Source: Methyloceanibacter superfactus (GTDB lineage Bacteria; Pseudomonadota; Alphaproteobacteria; Rhizobiales; Methyloligellaceae). Taken from it: a DNA stretch of 64,000 bases. The translations under genes and the position numbers were made by a program. The DNA lies in assembly GCF_001723305.1 (NCBI RefSeq), contig NZ_LPWF01000028.1:1-64000 (forward strand). The letters are read 5' to 3'. The notes beneath the pieces are model-generated. The model saw nothing but the letters and a program-made list of their open reading frames with translations. It was not told where the DNA came from and made no database searches. Positions 1-8,359 of this stretch are shown piece by piece (the first letter of the stretch is position 1; the number at the start of each line of letters is the position of its first letter).

Positions 1-72
1 GTCGTCGTCGCATGACCCCCACCCGCCGCTGCACCTTGTGCAGCGACTCCCTCCCCCTTGCAGGGGGAGGGA
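1..72. repeat. Dispersed palindromic element (partial, runs off the window edge)
   Basis: A perfect inverted repeat lies at 48-72: arms TCCCTCCCCCT and AGGGGGAGGGA around a 3-nt loop. It is preceded by a second short hairpin (GCAC...GTGC, about 31-41) and a run of C-rich sequence. From family knowledge, this combination resembles short palindromic elements scattered between genes in Hyphomicrobiales. Here it lies inside the dnaE2 reading frame, where it would encode a non-conserved, low-complexity stretch. Confidence 0.55.
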
Positions 73-466
73 TGATTGTCGTCCGGCAGCGCGATGAAGA
101 TCAGGCCTTCGGCATGGTCGGCAATGTCGTCGAGATAAAGCGTGCATTGGCCTTTCTCGGCCCGGCGCTGACCGAGGGTGAGGAGGCGACAGAGCCGTCC
201 GTAAGCCGCGCGGTCCGTTGGGTAAGCCAAGAGGCGAGGGGCATCCTGCGGGACAAGACGCGCGCCGACGAGCATTGGATGCCGACCTCCTTGGCGGCGA
301 GATGGGCGCGCACCACGCCGGCCAGCGTGTTCGCGTCGGTGACGGCGATGGCCGCATGTCCCAGCGCCTTCGCCGAGGCCACCAGTTCCTCGGCATGAGA
401 GCCGCCGTGCAGGAAGGTGAAGTTCGAGGTGACGTCGAGCTCGGCATAGCTTGGCGGGCCGCTCAT
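1..466 (-). CDS. dnaE2: Error-prone DNA polymerase DnaE2 (ImuC), N-terminal part, frameshifted
   Basis: DnaE2 is the catalytic C-family translesion polymerase of the SOS mutasome, working with ImuA and ImuB. The start ([19 protein letters not shown]) and the following [20 protein letters not shown] and [20 protein letters not shown] are typical of the N-terminal PHP domain. At about 272-276 the frame breaks: adding one A to the CAA there restores [20 protein letters not shown] and [10 protein letters not shown]. The gene then runs into the palindromic repeat at 1-72 and out of the window. The start codon overlaps the imuB stop (ATGA), indicating an operon. The indel is probably a sequencing error. 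The repeat insertion, however, may really disrupt the gene. Confidence 0.8.
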
Positions 467-2017
467 GCGAACACCCCGTGCAGGAACCAATCGGGGGCCT
501 CGTCCTCCCCGTCGCCGTAGAGGCCCTCGCGGAACACCCAATAGCGGCAGCCGTCCTCGTCCTCGAGGCGGTAATAGTCGCGCGTCCTTAAGCTGGTCCC
601 GGCGAGGAGGTTCAGCGCGCGCCACCATTCCGGCGCGATCCGCTCAGGACCTTGCGCCTTGACCACGCGGCGGCTCACGCGCCGCCAGGTGAAGCGCGCC
701 GGCGGTCCTTCCGGAATTTCGGCAAGGACCGTCACAGGTTCCGGCCGGCTGAGCAGACACAACGGCCGTGGCGGCTTGGCGGAAGCCTCATGCGGCCAGA
801 TTGGCACGCCGGCAAACGCGCCGCGCGTGCTTTGCGCGCGCTCGGGAATGTAGCTCGACCGGGGAAAGAGGCGGCGCACCGCGCGGATGCCGAGACGGTT
901 GGCCAAGGCGTCGATCAGGATTTCGGGCGCGAGGATTTCTCCGGTCTCGGTGAGACTCGTTTGGGTCGGGTGCAGCGGCTCGGTGATCAACGCGGCCAGC
1001 GCCATGAGATCGACACCGAAACCCATGTCGATATCCTCGAGCTTGTCCTGCAACAGGCGCACGAGATGCGCTGCTGCGTGAGACGGTGCGCTCAAACCGG
1101 CGGCGATCTCGGTCGCGGAGCCGTCGGTGCGGGCGACCCACAGCGCCACGCGCCGGGCGCCGAGGTTCGCGCGTGCCAGGATCCGGCCCAGCTCACCCGC
1201 GAGGTAGCCGAGACCGGCGATGACACCGTCATGGGTGATGAGCGGCTCGGGAAAGGCCAGCCGGGCCACAAAGTCAGATGCCGGCAGGAGAGGTTTCAGT
1301 GTCTCGGCGCGTTGGCCGAGCGCCTGATCGAGACGGTGCAAGACGGCTTGCGCCATATCCCGTGAATGGAAGCGGCGTTCGAGGCTCGCCCGCGGCACCT
1401 CGATGAGTTGGCCGACACGCTTCAGCCCGAGCCGCCGCAACAGGTGCGCTGTCTCAGGCTGAAGACGCAAGGCCTCGATGGGGAAACTTGCCAATGTGGC
1501 GCGGAGCGTGCCGGCGGGCGCGATGCACGGCGAGCGCGCGCGAAGCGGGCCAGCGCGTGCGCCCCGCCGAGGGTTTCGGCTGCCCCGAGCCGCACGGTGA
1601 GGCCGGCGCCCGCCAGCCGCTTCTCGAGGTCGGCGAGGAGGGCGCTCTCGCCGCCGAAAAGATGGGAGACGCCGGTGATATCGAGCCACAGACCATCGTC
1701 GCCGTCCACGTTGAGGGTCGGGCTGTAGCGGGACGACCAGCGGGCGAGAGCCAGCAGCGCGTCGGCATCTTCGTTGGGCGCGGCCTGTGCGGTGAGAAGC
1801 CGCGGGCAGATGGCGCGGGCGCGGCGAGGCCCAAGCCGGGGGCCAGACCTTCTTTCAGAGCCCGTGCATTGACGGCGGTGAGGGTCAGCCCATGCGAATT
1901 GCTGCCGACGAGAGCGAAAGGCCGGTCATCCGGCGGAGGCGTGCCACCGCTTGCCGCGTTCTCCCGCCGCCGCTCGATCGGAAGATGCGGCAGCCACACG
2001 GAGAGGATCCGGCTCAT
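463..2017 (-). CDS. imuB: Y-family DNA polymerase-like protein ImuB, two frameshifts
   Basis: ImuB is a catalytically inactive Y-family polymerase homologue that links DnaE2 and ImuA to the sliding clamp during SOS mutagenesis. The start is the ATG at 2017 ([17 protein letters not shown]), preceded by GGAGG seven bases upstream. Conserved blocks appear in three frames in the expected order: [16 protein letters not shown], then [19 protein letters not shown], then the large C-terminal part starting at [19 protein letters not shown] and running through [20 protein letters not shown] to the end. Frame changes lie near 1818 (one G missing) and near 1530. With these corrected the protein is about 518 residues, normal for ImuB. 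It overlaps dnaE2 by ATGA at its 3' end. Confidence 0.85.
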
Positions 2018-2812
2018 GGCTGGCCTCCATGTGAAAGTCCGCGCCCGGCGCCGCGCCCCGGCAACGCTCGAGGGAGAGGCGCCAACAGGCGGTGCCGGGG
2101 GCGCTCGTGTCGAAAGGGACATGGGCGCTGGCCTCCGTGGCAATGCGCCAGCGGGAGCGCGTGCCGGGCACCTCGGCCGCCCCGTGGGGGGAGAGGAGAA
2201 GACACGGGGTGCCGGCGGCTTGCGCGGCAAGGCCGAGGCGGCGGGCGGTAAGCGGGGTCTTGATCGCCAGTTGGGCGACGCAGCCGGCGAGCGCGCCGCT
2301 CTTCAGGCCTTCCTCCAGGGCCCAGGCACTCTCCTGGTCGGTGCGCGTTTCGACAATGAGGAAGCGTGCGGGGTCGAGACCGGCGCGCAGAAGGCCCGGC
2401 CCATAGGGGTGGCCCCATTCCTGGCCTGCGGCCCGGGTCAGACACCACAGCACGGGCCCGCGACAATTTGTCAGAGCCTGGGCGATGACCGACAGGATGA
2501 AGCCGAGGCCTGCGGGCGTGTCGCGGTAAGCGTGCGGCTTGATCTCGTGGAGCCCTCCTTGGCACAGGGCGGCCAAGGGATTGTCCCGATTGTCGTTGGA
2601 GGGATGAGAGGCCGATAAAGAGCAGGCGGGGCGGGAAAGGGCCGCGCCCGGTGCGGGGGGTGAGGCCAGGGACACGGGAACTGCTCGAGAGCACGAATCG
2701 AAGCCCGTAGCTGCTCAATCAGGACCCTTCCCGGAGACCCGCCTGCTCTTTCTTCAACGCCAGCCGGCGGAACGAGATCACCACTATCGCCGTCTGGAAC
2801 GCTGTTACGCAC
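1926..2812 (-). CDS. imuA: SOS mutagenesis protein ImuA, probable N-terminal frameshift
   Basis: ImuA is a RecA/SulA-like accessory protein of the ImuA-ImuB-DnaE2 mutasome. The recognisable core includes LCQGGLHEIKPHAYRD, GFILSVIAQAL, GPVLWCLTR, GLDPARFLIVETRTDQESAWALEEGL and a later LLLSPHG block. The likely N-terminus (VLIEQLRASIRALEQ, matching the usual LRxxIxxLE start) is in another frame and joins the core near 2685, so a one-base indel is inferred. The GTG at 2812 gives the longest form; the exact start is uncertain. The 3' end overlaps the imuB start by about 90 bases, so the true stop could be nearer 2017. First gene of the cassette, directly behind a LexA box. Confidence 0.75.
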
Positions 2813-2842
2813 GACTTACTCTCCACACTTACCGGTACGCTC

Positions 2843-2857
2843 GTTCTTGTTTTGTTC
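2843..2857 (-). promoter_or_regulatory. LexA (SOS) box
   Basis: The sequence GTTCTTGTTTTGTTC is a perfect match to the alphaproteobacterial SOS box GTTC-N7-GTTC (GAAC-N7-GAAC on the minus strand). It lies about 30 bp upstream of the first possible imuA start, where a repressor site is expected, and supports DNA-damage induction of imuA-imuB-dnaE2. Confidence 0.88.
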
Positions 2858-3003
2858 TAAGCAGAGTCGAAGCGGGAGTCAAGGAGGCCTGCTCACCTCG
2901 AGGATTTCAGGCAGATCGCCTTGCCTCCCGACGAGACAGGCATTTGCATTTCGCTAACCAGAATCACCCGACAAAGGGGGGACAGTAAAACGGGGGTTTT
3001 GTT

Positions 3004-3576
3004 ATGCGTATCCTCGGTCCCCGGTCCGCGGCACCCGCCATGGCCGTAGCAGCCATGCTTCTTTCCCTTCTGCCAGGCCAAGCCGCGGCAGGTCTCTTCG
3101 ATGCCTTCGGGGATTCCTACCAGCCGCAGCGGGTGGCCGGCCGCCACCTCGTGGCGATGCCCGCCGGCTACGAGCCGGGCACCATCCTTGTCCAGTTCAG
3201 CCAGCGCCGACTCTATTTCGTGCTGCCCGAGCAACGGGCGATCAGCTACCCGATCGGCGCGCCCAAAGGCGACGCCCGGTGGTCCGGAACGACCTATGTC
3301 AGCGAAAAACGGGTCAATCCCGGCTGGACCCCAACGGCCGACATGCGGCGGGAAAATCCGAATCTGCCGGCTTATGTCCCCGGCGGCCATCCGCGGAACC
3401 CGCTAGGGGTGCGGGCCATGTATCTCGGGCAGACCACCTACCGAATCCACGGCACCGACGCGCCCTGGACGGTGGGGCAGGAGGTCAGCCATGGCTGCAT
3501 CCGGATGCTCAATCAGGACGTCGCCGACCTCTACCAGCGGGTCCCTATTGGAACCCGCGTTGTTGTGATGTGGTAA
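3004..3576 (+). CDS. L,D-transpeptidase (YkuD domain), secreted
   Basis: Predicted periplasmic enzyme forming 3-3 peptidoglycan crosslinks or attaching proteins to peptidoglycan. The 190-residue protein starts with a signal peptide (hydrophobic segment about residues 10-30, AMLLSLLPGQAAA). The YkuD catalytic region is complete: YRIHGTDAPWTVGQEVSHGC followed by IRML, with the nucleophilic Cys at about residue 165 and the His in HGTD. The ATG at 3004 follows a purine-rich leader. It stands alone between the divergent imu cassette and the pilin gene. Several other cell-wall enzymes occur in this window. Confidence 0.9.
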   Translation: MRILGPRSAAPAMAVAAMLLSLLPGQAAAGLFDAFGDSYQPQRVAGRHLVAMPAGYEPGTILVQFSQRRLYFVLPEQRAISYPIGAPKGDARWSGTTYVSEKRVNPGWTPTADMRRENPNLPAYVPGGHPRNPLGVRAMYLGQTTYRIHGTDAPWTVGQEVSHGCIRMLNQDVADLYQRVPIGTRVVVMW

Positions 3577-3701
3577 AGGCGCGGTAAAGACAAGACAAAG
3601 CTTCTGTAAACTTGAAGCAAAAATTGGCGAATTTGCGTGATTTCTGAGTTTTCCTATTTTCGATTTGTTTACCCTGAGCAGCCCGAGTCTGTTGGATCAA
3701 T

Positions 3702-3716
3702 TTAACCTGTATCTAA
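3702..3716. promoter_or_regulatory. Candidate CtrA-binding site upstream of the pilin gene
   Basis: TTAA-CCTGTAT-CTAA matches the CtrA pattern TTAA-N7-TTAA at seven of eight fixed positions. It lies about 96 bp before the Flp pilin start. In Caulobacter the pilA promoter is activated by CtrA, which is why this site is flagged. It is one approximate match, so confidence is low. Confidence 0.35.
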
Positions 3717-3811
3717 CTGGTGGCCGCTACCTTGTGCGTCAGGTTCCACCGACGAACATGGTGACGCGGTGCGGGGCCATTTGTGAGTTCTGATCCAAAG
3801 GGAGTGTCGAA

Positions 3812-3982
3812 ATGAGGACTTCTATTGCACGCTTCGTCAAGGACGAGTCGGGCGCCACGGCCATCGAGTATGGCCTTATCGCTGCCGGTATCGCCACGGC
3901 TATCATCACGGCCATGGCCTCGCTGTCCGGCGGCCTGACCAGCCTCTTCTCGGACCTCGCCGGCAAGCTGAAGGTCAGCTAA
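3812..3982 (+). CDS. Flp/PilA-type pilin subunit (56 aa)
   Basis: Small pilin of the tight-adherence (Flp, type IVb) system. The protein reads MRTSIARFVKDESGATAIEY followed by GLIAAGIATAIITAM and a short tail ending SDLAGKLKVS. The G/ATAIEYGLIAA block is the Flp signature: prepilin peptidase cleaves before it, and Glu and Tyr are the conserved fifth and sixth mature residues. A GGGAG ribosome-binding site lies about 10 bases before the ATG. No cpa/tad assembly genes occur here, so this is an orphan copy or is separated from its machinery. A strong terminator follows directly. Confidence 0.93.
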   Translation: MRTSIARFVKDESGATAIEYGLIAAGIATAIITAMASLSGGLTSLFSDLAGKLKVS

Positions 3983-4008
3983 GCCAAGCGGCGTTTAGAC
4001 GTCTACTA

Positions 4009-4049
4009 AGCGGATCCAGCTCCTGCCGGAGCTGGATCCCGCTGTTTTT
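4009..4049 (+). terminator. Rho-independent terminator after the pilin gene
   Basis: Stem AGCGGATCCAGCTCC (4009-4023) pairs with GGAGCTGGATCCCGCT (4028-4043, one bulge) across a 4-nt loop and is followed by a T tract. It is 27 bp downstream of the pilin stop codon. Confidence 0.88.
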
Positions 4050-4142
4050 GGGCTTCCGCCGTTTGCCCGGCGTTGCAGGCCTAGCCCCCAATCCTCCATA
4101 ATTCGCGCTTAAGCACGGGCTCACCTTTGAGGGAGCTTAGCC

Positions 4143-4829
4143 TTGCCGCGACGGGGTCTTAAAGGCCGCCAGCTTCTCTTGTCTGCCATCATCGCCGCCG
4201 CAGCCTTCGCCGGCTCTGCGCCGCGCAGCGATGCGCATCCGCATGTCTGGGCCACCGTGCGCTCGGAGATCGTCTTCGGGCCCGACCACACGATCATCGG
4301 TATTCGACACGCCTGGACGTTCGATGAGTTCTATACCGCGATGGCGGTGCAGGGCCTCGATGCCGACGGGGATGGCGTCTACTCGAAGGAAGAGCTCGAG
4401 CCGTTGGCCAAGGTCAATGTCGATTCGTTGCAGGAGTTCGATTACTTCACCTTCGTCCGACTCCACGGCGAGGACAATTTTCTGCCTCTCAAGCCGCCGG
4501 TGGACTATTGGGTCGAGTACGACAACACCGTGTTGACCCTGCATTTCACCTTGCCTATCGAAACGCCGATCGACCCCCGACCCAAGGATGTCGACATCGA
4601 CGTTTACGATCCGTCCTTCTTCGTCGCTTTCGGCTTCGCCGAGAAGGCGCCGGTCAAGATCGCGGGCACGCCCGCCTCGGGCTGCACGGCCGAGGTGGAT
4701 CAGCCCGACCCCGAGAGCGCCGAAGCGGCGAAGGCGCTGAGCGAAGCCTTCTTCAGCCAGCTCGGCCCCAATTCGAGCTATGGCTCGCAATTCGCACAAA
4801 CCATGCGTGTGAAGTGCGTTTCCCAATGA
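4143..4829 (+). CDS. DUF1007 periplasmic protein, nickel/cobalt transport partner
   Basis: A 228-residue DUF1007 protein. This family is regularly encoded next to NicO/RcnA-type transporters and is thought to act in the periplasm in nickel or cobalt handling; the biochemistry is not settled. There is a signal peptide at the N-terminus (LLLSAIIAAAAFAGSAPRSDA) followed by HPHVWATVRSEIVF, the usual HPHxW start of the mature domain, and an EF-hand-like DADGDGVYSKEEL. The start is TTG at 4143. Its stop overlaps the ATG of the downstream transporter (ATGA), indicating translational coupling. Confidence 0.83.
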   Translation: MPRRGLKGRQLLLSAIIAAAAFAGSAPRSDAHPHVWATVRSEIVFGPDHTIIGIRHAWTFDEFYTAMAVQGLDADGDGVYSKEELEPLAKVNVDSLQEFDYFTFVRLHGEDNFLPLKPPVDYWVEYDNTVLTLHFTLPIETPIDPRPKDVDIDVYDPSFFVAFGFAEKAPVKIAGTPASGCTAEVDQPDPESAEAAKALSEAFFSQLGPNSSYGSQFAQTMRVKCVSQ

Positions 4830-5943
4830 TAAGTTTTGTTGCGGTCACGCGTTTTGGCGCCGGCTTGAGCTTGGTACTTGGCTTGGCGATTGTCGGGGTT
4901 GCGATGCTCATACTCGCCGCGGCGCCGGCGTCGGCCCAAACGCCGCCGCCTTCGGCGTTCGGAGCGCCGGCACAGCAACAATCACCGCCGCCGGCGTTTG
5001 GCGGGAAGGCCGCAGCAGCACCGAAGGCGGCACCCCTCCGTGCCAAAGGCCCCTTGGGCAGCGTGCTGAGCTGGGTGGCGCAGACCCAACAGACAATGCA
5101 GCGTCAGCTCGCGACGGCCGTGAAGAATCTCAAGAGCGGCAATGCCATCGGCGCGGCGCTCTTTCTCGCGGGGTTGAGCTTCGTTTATGGCGTCGTGCAT
5201 GCGGTCGGTCCGGGGCACGGCAAGGCCATTATCTCGTCCTACGTCGTGGCCAACGAGGAGACGGTGCGGCGGGGCATCTTGATTTCCTTCCTTGCCGCGG
5301 GGCTCCAAGCGCTGACGGCGGTGGCGCTCGTCAGCCTGTTGCTTGTCGCGCTGAACGCCACGGGCTTTCAGGTCAATGCCTGGACGAACCAGCTCGAGAC
5401 GGTGAGCTACGCAATGATCGCGCTGGTCGGTCTCTATCTTCTGTTGACCGAGCTCATCCGTCTGTGGCGGCGCCGGCAGACACCGCAAGAGGCCGCGCAT
5501 GCGCGCCACGATCACGACAACCATGATCACACGCACGGCCATGACCATCATCATGATGCGGATGGCGAGGCGTGCAATCACATGGTGGACGTTGCCGACA
5601 TTGCCGGGCCGCTGTCATGGCGGAAGGTTCTCGCGGTGGTGGTCTCGGTCGGCATCAGGCCGTGCTCGGGGGCTATCCTCGTGCTCGTCTTTGCCCTCAC
5701 GCAAGGACTGTTCTGGGCCGGAGTCGCCGCCACATTCGCCATGGCGCTCGGCACCGCGATTACGGTGGCGGTTCTGGCGACGCTGGCGCTCGGCTCGCGT
5801 GAGCTTGTGTTGAAGCTTGGCGGCGGGAACGAACGCTGGGCGGAGGCCGTATGGACCACATGCGCCATCGGCGGCGCCTTGGTGGTGCTCACCGCGGGCC
5901 TCTTCTGTTTGCCGCGTCGCTGGGTCCGGCTAGACCCTTCTAA
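4826..5943 (+). CDS. NicO/RcnA-family nickel-cobalt transporter with His-rich loop (3' frameshift)
   Basis: Polytopic inner-membrane protein of the NicO (HoxN/HupN/RcnA-like) family, moving Ni2+ or Co2+. It has an N-terminal signal or anchor segment, a Pro/Ala-rich linker, then membrane segments with GVVHAVGPGHGKAIISSYVV, a signature of the family. A cytosolic metal-binding loop (HARHDHDNHDHTHGHDHHH) precedes VVSVGIRPCSGAILVLVFAL, the second signature. The last residues differ from the family; restoring one C near 5903 gives LLLFAASLGPARPF and a TAA at 5941-5943. Direction of transport cannot be inferred. Cotranscribed with the DUF1007 gene. Confidence 0.87.
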
Positions 5944-6030
5944 TTCCGACTGATTTTCCGGCTTCCGAAACATTCTGGGGGCTTGGCGCGTTGACCGTCA
6001 AAGCCACACCCAAAAGTATAGGAGCCCCCC

Positions 6031-6594
6031 ATGGCTGACATCAGCGACAAAAGAATCATGATCCTGGCGGCAACCGGCTTCGAGCAGTCGGAGCTGATGG
6101 TGCCGAAAGAGAAGCTCGAAGAAGCTGGCGCCAAGGTCGATATCGTATCCCTCAAGGTCGGCCAGATCCGTGGCTGGAAGGATGGCGATTGGGGCGAGTC
6201 CATCGATGTCGACCGGACGATCGATGCGGTCATTGTCGATGAGTATGACGCGCTCGTCATTCCGGGCGGGCAGATCAATCCCGATCTGCTGCGCGCCGAT
6301 CAGGATGCCGTCGCCTTCGTGCGCGAGTTCTTCGAGAGCAAGAAGCCGATTGCGGCCATCTGCCATGCACCTTGGGTGCTGGTGGAAGCCGGCATCGCCA
6401 AAGGACGCCAGATGACGTCTTATTACTCGATGGCGACGGACGTGAATAACGCCGGCGCGCACTGGGTCGACAAGAAGGTCGTCGTCGACGAGGGACTTAT
6501 CACCAGCCGCAACCCGGACGATCTCGACGCCTTCTGTGCCAAGATCATCGGAGAAGTGCAGGAGGGCCCCCATCAAGCCCGCAAGGTCGCCTGA
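6031..6594 (+). CDS. DJ-1/PfpI family protein (type 1 glutamine amidotransferase-like)
   Basis: A 187-residue PfpI/YhbO-type protein. Members are reported as glyoxalases or deglycases acting on methylglyoxal-derived damage, or as stress-associated peptidase-like proteins. The nucleophile elbow AAICHAPWVLVEAG contains the catalytic Cys, next to the conserved His of the family, and the acidic residue is in DALVIPGGQINPDLLR. Good ribosome-binding site (AGGAG) before the ATG. A terminator follows. The next gene is a peroxiredoxin, consistent with a stress-defence neighbourhood but transcribed separately. Confidence 0.88.
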   Translation: MADISDKRIMILAATGFEQSELMVPKEKLEEAGAKVDIVSLKVGQIRGWKDGDWGESIDVDRTIDAVIVDEYDALVIPGGQINPDLLRADQDAVAFVREFFESKKPIAAICHAPWVLVEAGIAKGRQMTSYYSMATDVNNAGAHWVDKKVVVDEGLITSRNPDDLDAFCAKIIGEVQEGPHQARKVA

Positions 6595-6620
6595 TCACGC
6601 CTTCATTCGACTGCGGACAT

Positions 6621-6656
6621 TTGGGCTGGAACACGCGTTCCGGCCCAAATTTTGTT
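6621..6656 (+). terminator. Rho-independent terminator after the DJ-1/PfpI gene
   Basis: TTGGGCTGGAAC pairs with GTTCCGGCCCAA across ACGC (one mismatch) and is followed by ATTTTGTTT. It lies 27 bp after the stop codon. Confidence 0.78.
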
Positions 6657-6806
6657 TCCGCGAGGCGACTCTGGGCAAGCCGGTTGCCAACGACTTGCGG
6701 CGCCGAGAATGGTATTTCTTATTGTCGCAGTGGAATTGCGGGAGTGGCGTAAGACGCCCTAAATTTGAGGTCTCAGACGCTTGTTCCCAGAAGCAGGAGA
6801 GTCGTC

Positions 6807-7469
6807 ATGGCGCTGCAACTTGGTGATACCGCCCCGGATTTCGAGGCCGAGACCACGGAAGGTCCGATCCGGTTCCATGAGTGGCTCGGTGGTTCCTGGG
6901 CCGTCATGTTCTCTCATCCAAAGGACTTCACCCCGGTCTGCACCACCGAGCTAGGCTATATGGCCAAGATCAAGCCCGAGTTCGACAAGCGGGGCGTGAA
7001 GCTCATCGGCTTGAGCGTCGATCCGGTCGAGACGCACAAGAAGTGGGTGGCGGACATCAAGGACACGCAAGGGAGCGCGGTCAACTATCCCATGATCGGG
7101 GACCCGGACCTGACGATCGCCAAGCTCTACGGCATGCTGCCGGCGGGCACCACCGGGACGTCGGACGGCCGCACCGCCGCCGACAACCAGACCGTCCGCA
7201 ACGTGTTCATCATCGGACCGGACAAGAAGATCAAACTGATCCTGATCTACCCGATGTCCACGGGGCGCAATTTCGACGAGGTGCTGCGGGTCATCGATTC
7301 GATGCAACTCACCGCCAAGCATCGTGTGGCGACGCCCGTGAATTGGACGCAAGGCGACGACGTCATCATCGCCGGTTCGGTCTCCGATGATGAGGCAAAG
7401 ACGATCTACCCCGACGGGTGGACGGCGCCGAAGCCTTATATCCGGATCGTGCCGCAGCCTAAGGATTGA
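6807..7469 (+). CDS. 1-Cys peroxiredoxin (Prx6 type)
   Basis: A 220-residue thiol peroxidase reducing hydrogen and organic peroxides. The peroxidatic motif is FSHPKDFTPVCTTELGY, with Cys near residue 47 and the PxxxTxxC arrangement. The long C-terminal extension (residues about 160-220, including PVNWTQGDDVIIAGSVSDDE and GWTAPKPYIRIVPQP) marks the Prx6/1-Cys group rather than AhpC. The ATG at 6807 is chosen because AGGAG lies just upstream and the family starts at ALQLGDTAPDFEAET. Single gene with its own leader. Confidence 0.92.
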   Translation: MALQLGDTAPDFEAETTEGPIRFHEWLGGSWAVMFSHPKDFTPVCTTELGYMAKIKPEFDKRGVKLIGLSVDPVETHKKWVADIKDTQGSAVNYPMIGDPDLTIAKLYGMLPAGTTGTSDGRTAADNQTVRNVFIIGPDKKIKLILIYPMSTGRNFDEVLRVIDSMQLTAKHRVATPVNWTQGDDVIIAGSVSDDEAKTIYPDGWTAPKPYIRIVPQPKD

Positions 7470-7657
7470 GGACATCGCTGCCCTCACATGTCGGTTCGGA
7501 CGCCGGCCACAGATGCCGGTGGAACACGGACAATTTCAATTGGATGGGCTCGGCAGCTTCGTGCTAGAAGCGAGGGCCTACAAATCATACCGGTTCGTGG
7601 CCAAATGGAACGCTGAGTCGGTGCCTTCGGGGCCGGCCAGAACACCGGGCAGAAATA

Positions 7658-7843
7658 ATGTCTGATCCAAGCAGTCCGGTTTTATCCGGAGGCGGGGAAG
7701 ACCCGCGCGAGTGCGCCAAGCAGATCGCTGAACAAATCGCGCCCCTGATGAAGGTCGCGAAGTCCAGGCGGTTCGACTTTCTGGCCTACCTCCTGGCCAT
7801 GGCACTTAGGGAGGCCCGGCGGCTGTCGCAGGACGATCGCTGA
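7658..7843 (+). CDS. Small conserved-type hypothetical protein (61 aa)
   Basis: Not recognised. The protein starts MSDPSSPVLSGGGEDPRECA and continues with an amphipathic helix-rich region (KQIAEQIAPLMKVAKSRRFD, then FLAYLLAMALREARRL). There is no signal peptide and no cysteine pair. Codon use is normal for the region, and it sits directly in front of the NUDIX gene in the same orientation. Similar short helical proteins next to enzyme genes are frequent in this order, but no function can be assigned. Confidence 0.6.
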   Translation: MSDPSSPVLSGGGEDPRECAKQIAEQIAPLMKVAKSRRFDFLAYLLAMALREARRLSQDDR

Positions 7844-7880
7844 ACCTCCGCGGCTCGGCTCAACTTGCTAGACTGGCTCC

Positions 7881-8306
7881 ATGGGACTGCCGAAGACCCC
7901 AGCGCTCACAGTCGATTGCGTCATCCACGACCCTGACGGGCGCGTCCTCCTCATTCGCCGCAAGAACGAGCCGTTCAAGGGCGCCTTCGCGCTGCCTGGC
8001 GGGTTCGTCGATATCGGCGAGACGGTCGAAGCCGGCTGCCGCCGCGAGGTGCGCGAGGAGACCGGCTTGGAGGTCGCGGAGCTCACGCTCGTCGGCGTCT
8101 ATTCCGATCCCGGGCGCGACCCGCGCGGGCATACGGTGAGCGCGGCTTTCCTGGCCCGGCTGCCCGCAGCGATGCCCCCAAGGGCCGGCGACGACGCCGA
8201 GGCTGCCGAATGGGTGGCCGACTGGCGGGGGGAGGCCCTGGCTTTCGATCACGCGCAAATCCTTGAGGATGCGGAGCGTTTGGCCTCGCTTGCGGCTGAA
8301 GACTAG
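7881..8306 (+). CDS. NUDIX hydrolase, ADP-ribose pyrophosphatase-like
   Basis: A 141-residue NUDIX enzyme cleaving a nucleoside diphosphate linked to another group; ADP-ribose is a plausible substrate. The NUDIX box is complete: GGFVDIGETVEAGCRREVRE followed by ETGLEV (Gx5Ex7REUxEExGU). LIRRKNEPFKGAFALPGG precedes it, as in ADP-ribose pyrophosphatases of this size. ATG at 7881. It is 37 bp after the small 61-aa gene and just upstream of hemH. Confidence 0.9.
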   Translation: MGLPKTPALTVDCVIHDPDGRVLLIRRKNEPFKGAFALPGGFVDIGETVEAGCRREVREETGLEVAELTLVGVYSDPGRDPRGHTVSAAFLARLPAAMPPRAGDDAEAAEWVADWRGEALAFDHAQILEDAERLASLAAED

Positions 8307-8359
8307 GCGCGTCGGGTTCGATACCTTATCTAGGGGCTGAGCCTGAGGAGTTGGCCGGA

